Positions 20,099 through 31,940 of a stretch of DNA of 64,000 bases are shown here, in pieces. The stretch comes from Aphanomyces cochlioides (taxonomy: Eukaryota > Oomycota > Saprolegniomycetes > Saprolegniales > Verrucalvaceae). The notes below the pieces were generated by a model, which worked only from the letters and a program-made list of their open reading frames with translations, ran no database searches and had not been told where the DNA came from. Every line of letters starts with the position of its first letter. Position 1 is the stretch's first letter. The position numbers and the translations under genes are program-made. The stretch covers positions 1,302,001 to 1,366,000 of the forward strand of contig JAHQRK010000011.1 in the NCBI GenBank assembly GCA_019828595.1. Reading direction: 5' to 3'.

Positions 20099-22120
20099 TT
20101 AGCTTTTCGGTGGCAATCGAATCAACGGCTCATCGTTCCACAAGACATCCTCTTCATGGCGCCGTCGCGAGCTGGCGGAATTTTCCTGGCGCTGGGCCGC
20201 ATCGTAGGCCCAGATGAGACGCTTGAGCGGTGCATACATGTCCAAACTCGCAAAGTATTCAAGCGCCGAGAGCTGTCCGTCGGAAAGCTTGCAATCGACG
20301 AACGACCTGTTGGTCGCCAATACACGCAGCTCGTTTTCACTCCATGCGTTCAACTTGTGGATGAAATTCACTTGACCCAGCGGCGACAGCGCGGCGAAAT
20401 CAAACGACGCGAGCGACTACACGGTGAGGAATGCATGAAGCATGGAGTTGGAAGGAGTCTACCCGCTTGACGGACGTCAAGGCAACATTGGCTTGCGTGA
20501 GTTGCTCCAAGCGGTCTGTGAGCTGCTTGGTCGTCGCGATCGTCTCGGGAAGCTTGAGAGCGATGAGCTTGGCATTCTCTTCCATCGCGGCGATCAAATG
20601 CGTCAGCCCGACGTCATGGAGCATGATGTCGTCGTTCTTGGTCAAGCTAGAGCAAACACGTCAATGGAGCGGCAGTGAGATGACCTACTCGAGCGTCGTG
20701 AGCGTTGAATTGCGCATGAGCCCTTCTGCGAGAGGAATGCATCCTTTGCCAGTGATTCCAGTATCTCGCAGGCTAGACAATCATCAAGACAAGGACGACA
20801 ATGGAGAGAAGGCATACTTGAGTTCCTGGAGAGGAACATTGGCTTGGAGCGCTTTTGCAAAGCACGACATGGACGGCGTCCCGAGCGGGTTCTCCGAGAC
20901 ATCCAAGCTCTCAATCGAGTCGTTTACCCGCAGAATCTCCGCAAGCTTGGCGGCGCACGTGTAGTCCAAGTCGTTCTGCGGCAATCTACTCCACTACTGA
21001 GCGTGCAGGATGACAGCACGAGCGTACGCCAAATGTCGAATGGAATACGTCGCCCGCAGCGCTTCGCACAAGGCGTCCATGCCGCTGTAGCTCACTTGGT
21101 TGGACACATTTGTCTGGATGAGGTTTCCACCGAGCTCGACAACACGAATGGACGTTGACGTTTCAAGTCCAACGGAGAGGAGGACAAGTCCGTCCGAGCG
21201 CAAGTTGACGTGGTTCAATCTACAGTCGGGAACATGACGAAGAGCGGCTGCGCATGCGCGGAATGTACACGAGACGACTGAGCTTGGTGCATTTTGGCAT
21301 TGCTCCCGCGAGGGTTTCAATCCCGCCAAAGAGATTGCATCGCTCGGGCGGTCCCGTGATGTCGTTTGACGATAAATCCATGACCTAATAACGCGCCACG
21401 TCATAAAGTGTCGTCGGGTTGTAGTCAACTTCAAGCTGAGGTTTCTTCTTCCCTGCGACGAATGCGCCGATTGCAGTCGCGTCCAAGTGATCGCACCCCG
21501 TTCGAGGGAGCACGACTTGCCTGGAGCGAAGCGTTGGAATCACCAAGCGGACCTTGGATGCTTGGAAGAACTGCATCTTGGCGCCGCACGCCAGCGCGAG
21601 CTGCTTGACTTGCCGCGGCACGAGCTTGGTATTGGCGACACTGCAATGCATCAAGCGAGTTGAAGAGAACGTCCTACTTGAGCGAGACGACGATGCAAGA
21701 TGGACTGGCGAGGTAGTCGGCGAGAGAATCCACGAGCATCTCGTTGAGGTGCATGTTGGACAAGTCGACGTCTGTGACTTTGACTCGACCGAGGTTGGTC
21801 AGTCGCTGGATGCAGCTCTCGTTCTGGGAGAGACCGAACCCACCCGAGCGAAAGACAAACATGGCATCGAGGACAAACTTCTCCAACTTGTTGGTTGTCG
21901 TGCGCCGTCGCTCTTCGTCCACGAGTCGCTTCGCCTCCTCCACCGATGCTCCGCGCTCGTCCGTCGATTGAACTCTACAGAATGCGCCGTCAGCTACGAT
22001 TGGTCGCAACTTGAGCACGTGCCGTCTCCCTTCCGCAGCATATCGATCAACAGGTTCAATCGTCGCGAGGAGTCTCGAGCCATTGGTGGCCAGGACGGTC
22101 TTTTTCACGACGTCGGTCAT
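20099..22120 (-). CDS. Leucine-rich-repeat protein, multi-exon
   Basis: A minus-strand gene of about ten short exons, starting MTDVVKKTVLATNGSRLL at 22120. Ribonuclease-inhibitor type leucine-rich repeats are visible in order: VTDVDLSNMHLNEMLVDSLADYL, LNHVNLRSDGLVLLSVGL, IRVVELGGNLIQTN, IESLDVSENPLGTPSMSCFAKALQ (quoted in part), LTTLE, and MLHDVGLTHLIAAMEENAKL. The C-terminal exon (20371-20099) is LRR-free and ends LIRLPPKS*. This type of LRR is common in NLR-like and axonemal regulatory proteins; no NACHT or kinase domain is present, so the role is unknown. The start codon lies 45 bp from the start of the divergent LisH gene. The 3' end almost touches the BAH stop. Confidence 0.65.
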
Positions 22121-22165
22121 GACACTGCCGCCGGTTTCATCTCCAGTTGGAGTTTCATCCGCGGT

Positions 22166-23640
22166 ATGACGACGACAATCGAGTCCTTGGATGCATTCAC
22201 GGGATTGCTCGTCCAGGAACATCTCAAGTTCCATGGCATGCACGACACATTGCGAGCCATGGTCCAAGAACTCGCTGCAAAGAAGATGCCGCCTCCGTGT
22301 CCTGACGTTTGGTACGAGATGGCATCCACGCTTGCCTTGACTGGCCTGGTCGACGACTGCCATCAAGCAGCCTCGACGCTCACGGCGCTCTTGCGCTTTG
22401 CCGTGAGTGAGAGGAGGAAGATCCTTCATGCCAGAAAACCAACACTCGTCTGCATGTCCCTCAAGCAGCCTTCTGCAACGCGACGACTCTCGGAATCAGC
22501 ATCGACTCCAGCTCTCACGCGGCCGAAATCCGCGATACTCGTGGCGTCGCCGAAGGTTGAAAGGCTCGAGAAGAGCAACCAAGAGGATGACGAAGAAGAA
22601 CACAGCATCAAGCCAGTCAAGAAGGAGGAACCTCGGATGACCAAAGGCGTTCTTGGAAGGAAGCATGGTGACAAACATGGTCTTCCTCGCCTCTTGGTTC
22701 GAGATCTTCACTTGGAAGATGGAGGGTCAAGAGATATCACGCCTCCACCGCCATCGACATCCTCCACAGCTCCAGTGCATTCGCCAAAATGGTTACCAGA
22801 CGAGCATCAACAACTGCGCCAAGTCCGTCGTGGCCTCGCCCATGTTCAGCAAGAGCTCCAGATCCAAGACACACTCGACAAGTATCGCAAACACCACAAG
22901 CTCGGGGAGATTGCACCGCCGCTGCCGAGAGATCTCGTCCGAATGCCATGCAAGCTCTGCCTTGCTTCCTTCCCAAAGCATAATCTATCACACCAAGTGC
23001 CGTACAAAGCCATCATGGACGTCAGACGGAAGTGGAACAAGGAGCTGGAAGAGCTCAACCCGACCATGGCAAAGCCACCAACATGCTACGATTTAGTCCG
23101 CGTTTGCGTCTTCTGCATGCAGTTCCTCGAGAGAGCGGACGAGTACAGGGTACGTTGATTGTCGTCGTTCGAGTCTAAGCTACTGCATTGCTCTCGTAGC
23201 CGGTGGACACGCCATGCATCACACCACCGGTCGTAGCACTTGTGTCACTGAGGGATCGATCCATGGATGACCAGAAGCGAAACGACCCATACGCTTGTGA
23301 TCCGATCCTTGACGACGACGAAATGGTCGAAATGGATATTGCAGCAGTTGACGACGTCGAACGCAACACAGTGGGCGGACAGATTGGACGCAACATCCGC
23401 TACAACATGCAAAATGCCAATACCGTGAGAAATTTGAGTCAAGGGGAGTGGGGGGTCATTCACACCAAGCAGAAAGTAACAGGGTCATTGCGCAAGGTCC
23501 GTTCAATCGCCGAAGTGGAAGACAGACCGTCGACAATGAAACATCTCTTGATTGAGGCCACCAGACGGGCATCTCTCGAAGAGAATAGCCTCCGACGGCA
23601 CACAATGGAAGAACGCAGCAGCACGCACCACGAGGTGTAG
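22166..23640 (+). CDS. LisH-motif protein with cysteine-rich segment
   Basis: Two exons meet near 23153-23200 (donor GTACGT...TCGTAG) and give about 475 aa. Residues about 6-35 (FTGLLVQEHLKFHGMHDTL) fit a LisH dimerisation motif. A central low-complexity region carries acidic and basic runs (EDDEEEHSIKPVKKEEPR). Residues about 260-320 contain a conserved-looking block with regularly placed cysteines and histidine (CKLCLASFPKHNLSH, then CYDLVRVCVFCMQF) that could bind zinc. I do not recognise the family. The frame is open upstream of 22166, but that part overlaps the divergent LRR gene and is taken as shadow coding; the ATG at 22166 is chosen. Confidence 0.65.
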
Positions 23641-23690
23641 TTCGTCTTTACACTAACGATAATATGCAAACGAAACACGCAGAGGCACAT

Positions 23691-24152
23691 CTACTTCTTG
23701 GATTTCTTCTTGGCGTCGTATTCAGCCTTGTTCTTGGCGGCGGTAGCGTTGAATTTCTAAAAAGTCATGATGATTTTCACAAGATCGCTGTGGAAAGTAC
23801 ATACCGCCTTTTTGCTATCAGGCAACGATTTCCATCGGTTTGCAAGCTCCGACACGACTTCCTTGGCACTCAAATCAGGTTGTTCCTTCACCAAGACGGG
23901 TCGTTCTTCCGCCAAGAAGAGGAAATATGCACTCAGCGGGCGCTTTTCCTTGGGGGTGCCGTCAGCATTTTCCTTGGACACTTTACGCTTGCCCCCCTTT
24001 TTCGCAGCGACTTTCTTGGTTTTCTTGGCAGTCTTTGGTTCGTCCGAATCTTCTTCTTCGTCTTCTTCTTCGTCCGGCACAACCTCGTGGTTCTTGTCCG
24101 TGGGGTCGAAGCGCGCGACTTTGTTGACGTTGCGGCCGCTGCGTGTGCTCAT
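23691..24152 (-). CDS. HMG-box DNA-binding protein
   Basis: Two exons (24152-23805 and 23756-23691) with a 48-bp intron encode 137 aa. A charged N-terminal tail (acidic EEEDEEEDSDE then a lysine-rich stretch) leads to one HMG box: PKEKRPLSAYFLFLAEER, then LSAKEVVSELANRWKSLPDS, continuing over the intron to KAEYDAKKKSKK*. HMG boxes bend DNA in the minor groove and occur in chromatin architectural proteins such as NHP6/HMGB and FACT-type factors. The splice falls within the third helix of the box. Upstream in-frame codons to 24245 are not conserved-looking, and the ATG at 24152 gives the natural start. Confidence 0.85.
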
Positions 24153-25228
24153 TTGATTTGGATCTCGGCTTTTTGATATTGAACGTGGGGCAAGTATGCT
24201 TCCTGGAGAAAGGCCAGCTCGATCGCTGATTGGCGGAAAAATCAAGAGATTACACAGGAAAAACGAGATCAGCCAATGAAATCACTCTATTTCAAAAATG
24301 AAGCCATTTGATTGGTCTGTACCCCTTCGAGATCGAAACCTGCTTCTGCTCTTCTTGCTTCCGAGCTTTGCAGCGTTTGATTGGGTTTTCACTTCAACAA
24401 ACGGTCTCATGCAGCCAGGATGGTCGATCGAGTATACAAAAACCAAGATTAATTCGTCGAACAGAGCCCCGATTTCTCTCATGAGAATTTCAACCCAGAT
24501 GACTGCGCGCCTTGACACCGTCGTGGAGATCCTGCCCGCCACGCGGTCGTTCCAACTTGCACAGACATCCCCCGCACCAAAAGACACACGCGCTTGCGAC
24601 CCCTCGCTGTTCAAATTATGGCTGGAAAAGTCTCCATATTTGAATGTGCGTTCTGCATGAAAGATCACAGTAGATTCGAATCCACAGGTCAAATCCAAAG
24701 ATAGATCACCTCAGAGCGTTTGAACGTGCGGACGAGCGTTCGAGGTCTGTAGCGTTACAGCATATTGCCCAAAGCGAACTACCGCCTCGGCGTGTATGTC
24801 TTTCTCGTGGAGAGATACGTTGATGAAGTTGTTGTGGGCGGCAGATTGAAGCTGATTGTACCGGTATCTACTGCGGAGAGTCGGTCTATAGTTTATCCAA
24901 GTTCATTGGAGCGATTCAACTGTGTGACGAATAGAATAGCTATTTGTAGACGGCGGAGGCAAAGATCGAGTACAATTGGTAGTTCCAGATTCCAGAATCC
25001 ACCAATATTTATTGGCTGGAGAGCTGGGAAGGGGTCGGGGAAAAAGAAGTGGAGGAGAATGCAAGCCATCCACTTTGGATCGATGGTTGATTTGACTTGG
25101 AATTTGTATACACAACGGCTGGGGCTGGGCTTTTTTCGGTCATTCTCAATTTTTCGTTGCAGATCAAAAGGTGCGTCGGCGAAGTGGAAGGTGCAGCATG
25201 CTGATGGAATCGATTGTAGGAATTCAAC
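24153..25228. other. Intergenic region between HMG-box gene and eEF1A
   Basis: About 1.1 kb without a supported gene. It contains CCAAT/ATTGG boxes (for example near 24229 and 24270) and a candidate 49-bp intron in the 5' untranslated region of eEF1A (25171-25219, GTGCGT...TTGTAG). An open frame at 24298-24660 (120 aa) begins with a hydrophobic stretch (LLLLFLLPSFAAF) that mimics a signal peptide; with no other support I do not call it a gene. Confidence 0.5.
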
Positions 25229-26572
25229 ATGCCTAAGGAAAAGACCCATATCTCTTTGGTCGTTATCGGACACGTCGATGCCGGTAAATCCACCACGACT
25301 GGTCACTTGATCTACAAGTGCGGTGGTATCGACAAGCGTACCATTGAAAAGTTCGAAAAGGAAGCTGCTGAATTGGGCAAGACCTCGTTCAAGTACGCTT
25401 GGGTCTTGGATAACTTGAAGGCCGAACGTGAACGTGGTATCACCATTGATATCGCTTTGTGGAAGTTCGAATCGCCCAAGTTCTTCTTTACGGTCATTGA
25501 TGCCCCTGGTCACCGTGATTTCATCAAGAACATGATTACCGGTACCTCGCAAGCCGATTGCGCCATTTTGGTCGTCGCCTCTGGTGTCGGTGAATTCGAA
25601 GCCGGTATCTCCAAGGAAGGCCAAACCCGTGAACACGCCTTGTTGGCCTTCACCTTGGGTGTGCGTCAAATGATTGTCGCCATCAACAAGATGGATGACT
25701 CCTCGGTCATGTACGGCGAAGGTCGTTACAACGAAATCAAGGAAGAAGTCACCAACTACTTGAAGAAGGTCGGCTACAAGCCCGCCAAGATCCCCTTCGT
25801 GCCCATCTCTGGCTGGGAAGGTGACAACATGATTGAAAAGTCCCCCAACATGCCTTGGTACAAGGGACCTTACCTCCTTGAAGCTTTGGACAACTTGAAC
25901 CCTCCTAAGCGCCCTACCGACAAGCCTCTCCGTTTGCCTTTGCAAGATGTGTACAAGATCGGTGGTATTGGCACGGTCCCAGTCGGCCGTGTCGAAACCG
26001 GTGTCTTGAAGCCTGGTACCGTCGTCGTCTTCGGCCCCACTGGTTTGTCGACTGAAGTCAAGTCCGTCGAAATGCACCACGAATCCGTCCCTGAAGCCCT
26101 CCCTGGTGACAACGTTGGTTTCAACGTCAAGAACGTGTCGGTCAAGGAATTGCGCCGTGGTTTCGTCGCTTCGGACTCGAAGAACGACCCTGCCAAGGGC
26201 ACTGAAAACTTCACGGCCCAAGTCATTGTCATGAATCACCCTGGCCAAATTGGTAACGGTTACTCCCCTGTGTTGGATTGCCACACCGCCCACGTTGCCT
26301 GCAAGTTCAAGGAAATCACCCAAAAGATGGACCGTCGTTCGGGTAAGGTTTTGGAAGAAAACCCCAAGTTCGTCAAGGCCGGTGATGCCTGCATGGTCAT
26401 CTTAGAACCTACCAAGGGTTTGACCGTCGAATCCTTCCAAGAATACCCTCCTCTTGGTCGTTTCGCCGTCCGTGATATGCGTCAAACCGTCGCTGTCGGT
26501 GTCATCCACTCCGTCGTGAAGAAGGAAGCTGGTGGCAAGGGTGGCAAGGCCGCTGCCGGCAAGAAGAAGTAA
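25229..26572 (+). CDS. EEF1A: Translation elongation factor eEF1A
   Basis: A 447-aa GTPase that delivers aminoacyl-tRNA to the ribosome. The coding sequence has no intron. GTP-binding motifs are complete: GHVDAGKST (G1), the effector region with [13 protein letters not shown] (G3), NKMD (G4) and a G5 element. Domains 2 and 3 follow in canonical order ([16 protein letters not shown], then [15 protein letters not shown]). The C-terminus ends in GKKK. Codon use is extremely biased (GTC, AAG, TTG, GGT), unlike most neighbours and typical of the most highly expressed genes. That bias also leaves a long open frame on the opposite strand. A 5' UTR intron (25171-25219) is probable. Confidence 0.98.
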   Translation: MPKEKTHISLVVIGHVDAGKSTTTGHLIYKCGGIDKRTIEKFEKEAAELGKTSFKYAWVLDNLKAERERGITIDIALWKFESPKFFFTVIDAPGHRDFIKNMITGTSQADCAILVVASGVGEFEAGISKEGQTREHALLAFTLGVRQMIVAINKMDDSSVMYGEGRYNEIKEEVTNYLKKVGYKPAKIPFVPISGWEGDNMIEKSPNMPWYKGPYLLEALDNLNPPKRPTDKPLRLPLQDVYKIGGIGTVPVGRVETGVLKPGTVVVFGPTGLSTEVKSVEMHHESVPEALPGDNVGFNVKNVSVKELRRGFVASDSKNDPAKGTENFTAQVIVMNHPGQIGNGYSPVLDCHTAHVACKFKEITQKMDRRSGKVLEENPKFVKAGDACMVILEPTKGLTVESFQEYPPLGRFAVRDMRQTVAVGVIHSVVKKEAGGKGGKAAAGKKK

Positions 26573-27122
26573 ATGTAGTGCTCGTGTCCACGAACGACCA
26601 GTGGTGCTGGATTTCGAAGATTATGTTGAATTCTTTGCTGTCAAAGGCTTTAGAGTCATGATTTCCATTGTGGCCTAAGTAATATACGATTTTGTCAACG
26701 GCGATCCTGTCTTCTGTCGTCTTTCGCCCCATATCCTCATCTCCAGTTTCGATGTCCAAAGCACTGCATCTTTGTCATCTGTGACATCGATGAAGGTCAG
26801 GTCTTGATAACATTGTAGAATTGATTTCATTGGTTAAAATTCAATGTTAAGTAAAGTATGATTGGTTAAAATATACTTCCTTCGATTGGCTAGAGGGTAG
26901 AATGTCCAATCCAATAGAGTTCGCGCTCATTTGGTTGATCAGCCAAGGAAGCCCTCATCGCTTCCGAGTGTCCGATTCTCCTCGTCCCTTCGTATGCTTG
27001 CTTGGGGATCTCGTCACCTTCGCAGCTCGAGATCATCCCAATTGGTCGCGCTTACACGTCGCTGCTTCTCTGATCAACCAGTTGCCTCCCCACCCCGATT
27101 GAATCTCTCGTCGTTGACCGCA
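26573..27122. promoter_or_regulatory. eEF1A 3' region and PARN promoter with CCAAT boxes
   Basis: About 550 bp with no gene. The last 300 bp contains at least three ATTGG boxes in forward orientation (near 26830, 26860 and 26885), two of them as ATTGGTTAAAAT. This arrangement recurs before other genes in the window. Confidence 0.4.
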
Positions 27123-28760
27123 ATGGAAGTCACACGCCACAATTTTGCCGAAGCGTTTGTCGACCTCGAGAAACAATTGACCTTGCCATCTTGCCGCTTT
27201 ATTGCGATCGATACTGAATTTACTGGCTTGACACCATCCGAAAACACCCGAGAAAAAGTCATCGATACGCTCGCGGAACGCTACGCCAAAGTCCGCGCAT
27301 CGGGAGAAAACTTTCTCATCACTCAATTCGGCGTTGCTCTTGTGCATGTTGACGACGCATCGAGCAAGACGTGGATCTCGTGCTGGAACTTTTACGTCTT
27401 TCCTCGACCATACTTGAACAACGATGCGCGATTCCTCTGCCAAGCGTCATCCATGCAATTCATGGCCGAACATGGCTTCGATTTCAACAAATTCATCCGT
27501 GATGGCATCCCGTACATGACACGCAAGACTGAACAATACGTGCGCCGCAATCATGAAAAATCTATCACCAACCTCGGTAAGACGCCACCTGAGAAGCTCA
27601 ATGTCTCTCGCGAACACGATAAGGTACACCTCGATGATCTTCATGTGGATTCAAGCTTCATGTAGGCTTTCATGGCAGATACGATTGCATCTATCGATTC
27701 TTGGCTCTCTGGTTTGAGCAACACGGAAACCGACGAGCTCCCTGAATTCTTCGTCTCGGCGCGCAATTCGTATCGCCGTCTTTTGGTTCTACATGCCGCG
27801 CGATATCACGTCAAGCATCCCGACGCGAAAACCCTCTACATGGAGACGAACGATTCCGGCGTTCGTCTCGTCCGCACTGTCTCTACGGCGCAACGTGACA
27901 ACCTGAAGAAGCGCAAGATTGACGACATGAACCAAGAAGTTGAAGACGCGATCGGGTTCTCCAAAGTGATCCAAATCCTCGGCAAGTCCAACAAACCTGT
28001 CGTGGGCCACAACTGTCTCCTCGACTTTGTCTACTTGTTCCATCAATTCTGCGGCCCCTTGCCACCGACACTTGTCGAGTTCAAGCAGCAACTTGGCAAA
28101 GCTTTCCCGACCATCTACGACACCAAACACATTGCCATAACTTGCCCAACCCAAGAAGCGTTTGAGTCGACGTCGCTCTCTGCTATGTACGAGTACATGC
28201 GCGCCCACCTCGCCATTGATGTGTCAACGCTCGTCGAGGAAGAATCTCCATACCACAAGGCATTGAAAGCCACGGACTCCATGCCATGCCACGAAGCTGG
28301 CTTTGACGCGCTCATGACGGCCATCGTCTACCTTGGTTTCACGTCGCTCTCTGCTAACGGATGGGCAACAGAGCTACCGATTGATCTGCGTACGAACTAC
28401 TCAGCACTTGCCCGCTACGAAAATCGCATCAATCTCATGGTCGTCGATCGTCCATCCTACTTGGACATTGCCGACGTCAACCAAACGCTCGATCGCCGTC
28501 ATGTCTACGTCGTGGCATCCCGAGACGGCGATGCTCAAGCTCTCAAAGACACTCGTCCTGACGATTTGTTTGCAGACTCAAGAGTGACCCGCGTGATACG
28601 CGAAGAGAACGAGACGTACGTCTTCTTGGCCGAACCAGTTGCCGAAGTTCCGAAGGAAGAGAAGTTGGTCATTTCGCCATTCGCAGAGTATGTCAAGCAA
28701 TCCAACGCGACAGTCGAAGCTGAGCCAGAAGCTCCGTCAAGATGGTGCACAATTCAATGA
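27123..28760 (+). CDS. PARN: Poly(A)-specific ribonuclease PARN (CAF1/DEDD family)
   Basis: Two exons (27123-27623, 27666-28760) with a 42-bp intron encode 531 aa. The DEDD exonuclease catalytic residues are all visible: D and E in AIDTEFTGL near residue 29, D in VGHNCLLDFVYLFHQF, and the H/D pair in CHEAGFDALMTAIVYL. The insertion between exonuclease motifs 1 and 2, where PARN carries its R3H domain, contains RNSYRRLLVLHAARY, then a stretch matching PARN (GFSKVIQIL). The family shortens mRNA poly(A) tails and trims small-RNA 3' ends. The ATG at 27123 is preferred because conserved sequence starts a few residues later. The stop is 20 bp from the convergent Erv1 gene. Confidence 0.9.
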
Positions 28761-28780
28761 GCTTATTGAGATAAGCATCA

Positions 28781-29375
28781 TCAATCCTGACCGAGCGATT
28801 CCTCGGCTGTGGTTTCATCTTCCTTTTTCGCCCAGCAGGCTGGAACGCCAGTCTTCCATCGCTTATCGAGAGCGTCGATCGTGCATGGAAATGGCTTCTT
28901 GTCCAACTTGGTCGTGACACGGTTGTGTTGCTCGCACATCCACAACGAAAAGTCAATGCGGGAGTTCACTCTAAGCATAGTTTCATGAGCGCCATGAATA
29001 TCGAGAGATGCTTCATTGTCGTACCTTGGTGGAATCACTTGAATCGACTCTTGGAAGTCTGCAGCGCAGTGTTTGCATGGATATAGTTGAGCAAATGAGT
29101 CCACGAACGCTTTCGCTCGAGCTTTGTCGACATCAGACGGATTCTCTGGGTAGTACGCCGCCATCGTGTGCAACTACAAGAAGAAATGAGCATCTCCATC
29201 TTGGTCGATCGTCGTGTACAAGACCCCACGACGCTCTTCCAAGCTCTTCACGATCCAAAGGGCATTCGAGAGGCGTCTTGCCGTGCTTTTTCTTTTTGCC
29301 AAGCACACCACTTCGAAACATGTCTGTCTTGGAGTCACAGACTGGCTCAGCGCAGTTCGGATCGGCCTTCGTCAT
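28781..29375 (-). CDS. ERV1: FAD-linked sulfhydryl oxidase, Erv1/ALR family
   Basis: Two exons (29375-29220, 29173-28781) flank a 46-bp intron (GTACAC...TTGTAG) and give 182 aa. The splice restores the signature ELGRASWGLLHTMAAYYPENP (quoted in part as ELGRASW and LLHTMAAYYP). The catalytic CxxC is in LYPCKHCAADF, followed by the FAD-contacting SLWMCEQHNRV motif, then a cysteine late in the domain (VPACW). Erv1 reoxidises Mia40 in the mitochondrial intermembrane space and passes electrons to cytochrome c. Additional cysteines in the N-terminal 20 residues (NCAEPVC) could be the shuttle pair. The position of the shuttle cysteines varies between eukaryotic groups. Confidence 0.88.
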
Positions 29376-29504
29376 GATCTCTGGCTGTCAAAGTCCAAAA
29401 TGGAGCTCGACATGGAAAATTCGTGAACTTTGTCGGAGTGTTGATATTCTTTTAATACATTAAGAAAATTAAGAACACATTTAAGAAAAAGGAGTTGTTC
29501 TTTA

Positions 29505-31180
29505 TTACCCAATACAAATTCTACGCACCGTTTTTTCCGCTGCCAGAATGAGACTATGTTGTCCGCCAGCGGCAACTTGGAGCAGACGAGCAGGTCCAAA
29601 CTTGGTCTTGGCCCAGTCCAGCTTTCGTGGCTTCAGTTCGTCCTTCTCGACGCCGGTTCCAAGAGCTAACATGTCGCCGTAGCCCCACGAATACACTTCA
29701 TCTTGGTCTGTGACTGCAAGCGCATGGTTAGAACCAACGGCAAGCATTCGAAAGTGGACGTTGTTAGCCCCCGGCACTTGGATCTCTTGAGGACTACGAA
29801 TGGAAATCAGGTTAACTCCTCACTTCACCAATATACCTCTCTTTGAAAGCGCCAGTCGCTGGGTTCTCCAACGTGCCCAATTGACCACTGTCACCACGAC
29901 CAAACGAGTACATGGTACCATCAGACAAAAGGACGACTGAGTGATGGGTGCCGCCTTCAACCAGGAGCCCATTCTTATCGCTCAATGATTCGACAAGTTG
30001 CAACTCGGTCTGGTTGATGTCATGACCGAGTCCAAGCTGGCCATAGTTGTTGAGTCCACATGTGTAAATACCACCAGATTCGTTATGGACGAAGAGCGAG
30101 TGGTACGAGCCAGCACCGAACGCCTTGCAGCCAAAGGGCTTGCCATTCAACTTGATCACCTGAGGGGTCAAATGGTCCTTGTAGACAAGCGGAACGTTGT
30201 ACTCGCCAGCAGCGTCACGGATTTCGCTAGCAACTGGGCGGCCCAAGTTGCCCATTTCACCCAAGCCCCACGAGTATACATGACCATCAGCACAGCGAGC
30301 GAGGTTAAAGCAACTTCCAGATTTGATGTCAATGGCATTGGCCAAGGTAGGAAGCAAGTATGGTGTCATCTGCAAGAGGAGATAGGATCTATGACAATGC
30401 CAAAGGCGGCTTACCTGCTTCTTCTTGAAAGTGTCTTTGGGCGACGGGCCATCGCACCAAAGTTTGCCTTCCTTGTCCTTGTATGAGCCCCAGGTGAAGA
30501 CTGAGCCATCAGTGGACAATGCAGTCGTGTGGCAATCACCACCCACAATCTAAGCAAGATGAGCCAACGACAAGAGGAATTCGAAGTACATTGACGATCG
30601 TCGTATTGTCGGGGAAGCCAGTAACTTGACCTGGAAAGTTTTCATCGCCAGTGCGACCCAAGGCACCATCGTCATTGCAGCCCCACGTGAAGACATGGCC
30701 TTCTTTTGACAAGGCCATCGTGTGCAATCCACCTGCTGCGACTCGCACAATCTGGTATTTTGAGAGTGCTTGGATTGGTCTTGGAAATTTGACCATCATA
30801 TCTCGATCTTCTTCGACACCATGGCCGAGTTGACCGCAATCACCACTGCCAAATGACAACGCAGATCCATACTGGTTTCCATATCGCGCGTTGATTTCCT
30901 GTGCATATGCAAGGTATTCCTTCATGTTCTCCAGCCAGGCGCCTTTGGCATTTTGTGACGACTGGAGTTTGATACCTTGGTAAAAGCTTTGGTTCAATGC
31001 GTACGAGTGCCGCTTGAGCTCCGTGAGGCGCGTATTCGTGGGCTTGACAATCTTTCGTCCTCTCAAGGCGTTATCCGTGGCTTGAGATTGCTGTTCATAG
31101 CCATTCGTCGAGTCTTCCTTGGATTCAGCCAGCTCGTACTGTTCCTTGGACACACCAACATCGATCCGTGATCGCTTCAT
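29505..31180 (-). CDS. RCC1: RCC1-repeat protein, probable Ran guanine-nucleotide exchange factor
   Basis: Several exons separated by short introns (near 30545-30590, 30370-30415 and 29790-29835). Seven RCC1-type blades are seen: SALSFGSGDCGQLGHG, HVFTWGCNDDGALGRTG, SVFTWGSYKDKEG, HVYSWGLGEMGNLGRP, GIYTCGLNNYGQLGLG, TMYSFGRGDSGQLGT and EVYSWGYGDMLALGTG. Each is preceded by the typical VAAGGLHTMAL-like segment. A single seven-blade propeller with the KLWCDGPSPK insertion resembles true RCC1, which loads Ran with GTP on chromatin. The N-terminal extension of about 100 residues is charged. Promoter DNA upstream holds two ATCCGGAT-type palindromes near 31219 and 31234. Confidence 0.85.
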
Positions 31181-31940
31181 CGTAGCCAGGAACGAACGGG
31201 AGGGAAATTCACAAGTAGTCCGGATAATATGGAATCCGGATAAACTTAGTTACACGACTCCTCAGTGCGATCTGAGCCTGGAGGCATCAGTCCTCCATGA
31301 GCATCGCGAGCTCTGAGGGTCAGGACCTCATGGAAACAAGTCTTTATCACAGAGAAAGTGCCGCTGCTTATACCAAAGTTGGAGCTGCATTGTGCTTGGA
31401 GCCATCAAGACCACAAGCTAGGTTGATGATGCGACAGTCTTGATTATGCTGCTCCAACGTCTCGAGTTTCACACACTGATAGACACTCTAGTGCATGACG
31501 AACATTGGAGGCTCTTCACGGTGTCCACTGTCTTAACCCTGAGTAATACGCGTTGGATGACTAGAAATCCTACCGGAGAATACGTCGTTGTCTTCACCAC
31601 TGCATTTGTTCCTTCGACAGGCTTTTCAGCATCACTCCAAGCGTTCACGCCGAGTCTGGATGCCATCGCCCACATGTTGGTTACAAGAGCAGCATTCCGC
31701 ATTCTTCAGGTATCATATTGTCGCTCCCATTGCTCCAAGTTGATCTTGACGATGTGTTGATGCGTTGCTGGTGTTGATGCGATTCCGAAGTAGCGATCGA
31801 ATGAATTTCATTGGCTGATTTTTGTCCAATATATGAAATTATGACTGTGGATTGGTTCAAGTCCACCGAAATGACGATCGGATTCAAGTTGGCATGGGCG
31901 ATGCTCCTTAGCGCACAATCAAATTGGTCTCTCGAGCAAC
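31181..31940. other. Intergenic region, possible unresolved exons
   Basis: About 760 bp. Two ATCCGGAT-type palindromes lie near 31219-31241. Minus-strand frames (31702-31469 and 31953-31681) show fair coding character (RNAALVTNMWAMASRLGVNAW) but cannot be joined into a complete gene by eye. Near the DOPA-dioxygenase start there is an ATTGG box (31808). I call nothing here. Confidence 0.35.

Noticed and set aside
21554..22165. Upstream extension of the LisH gene frame
   Set aside because: It overlaps the coding exon of the divergent LRR gene and has poor composition before the ATG at 22166.
24298..24660. 120-codon frame with signal-peptide-like start
   Set aside because: The hydrophobic run is short, no splice or homology support exists, and it lies in promoter DNA of eEF1A.
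24893..26323. Long 476-codon open frame antisense to eEF1A
   Set aside because: It mirrors the strong codon bias of eEF1A, which removes stop codons on the reverse strand. No recognisable domain; such frames are a known annotation artefact.
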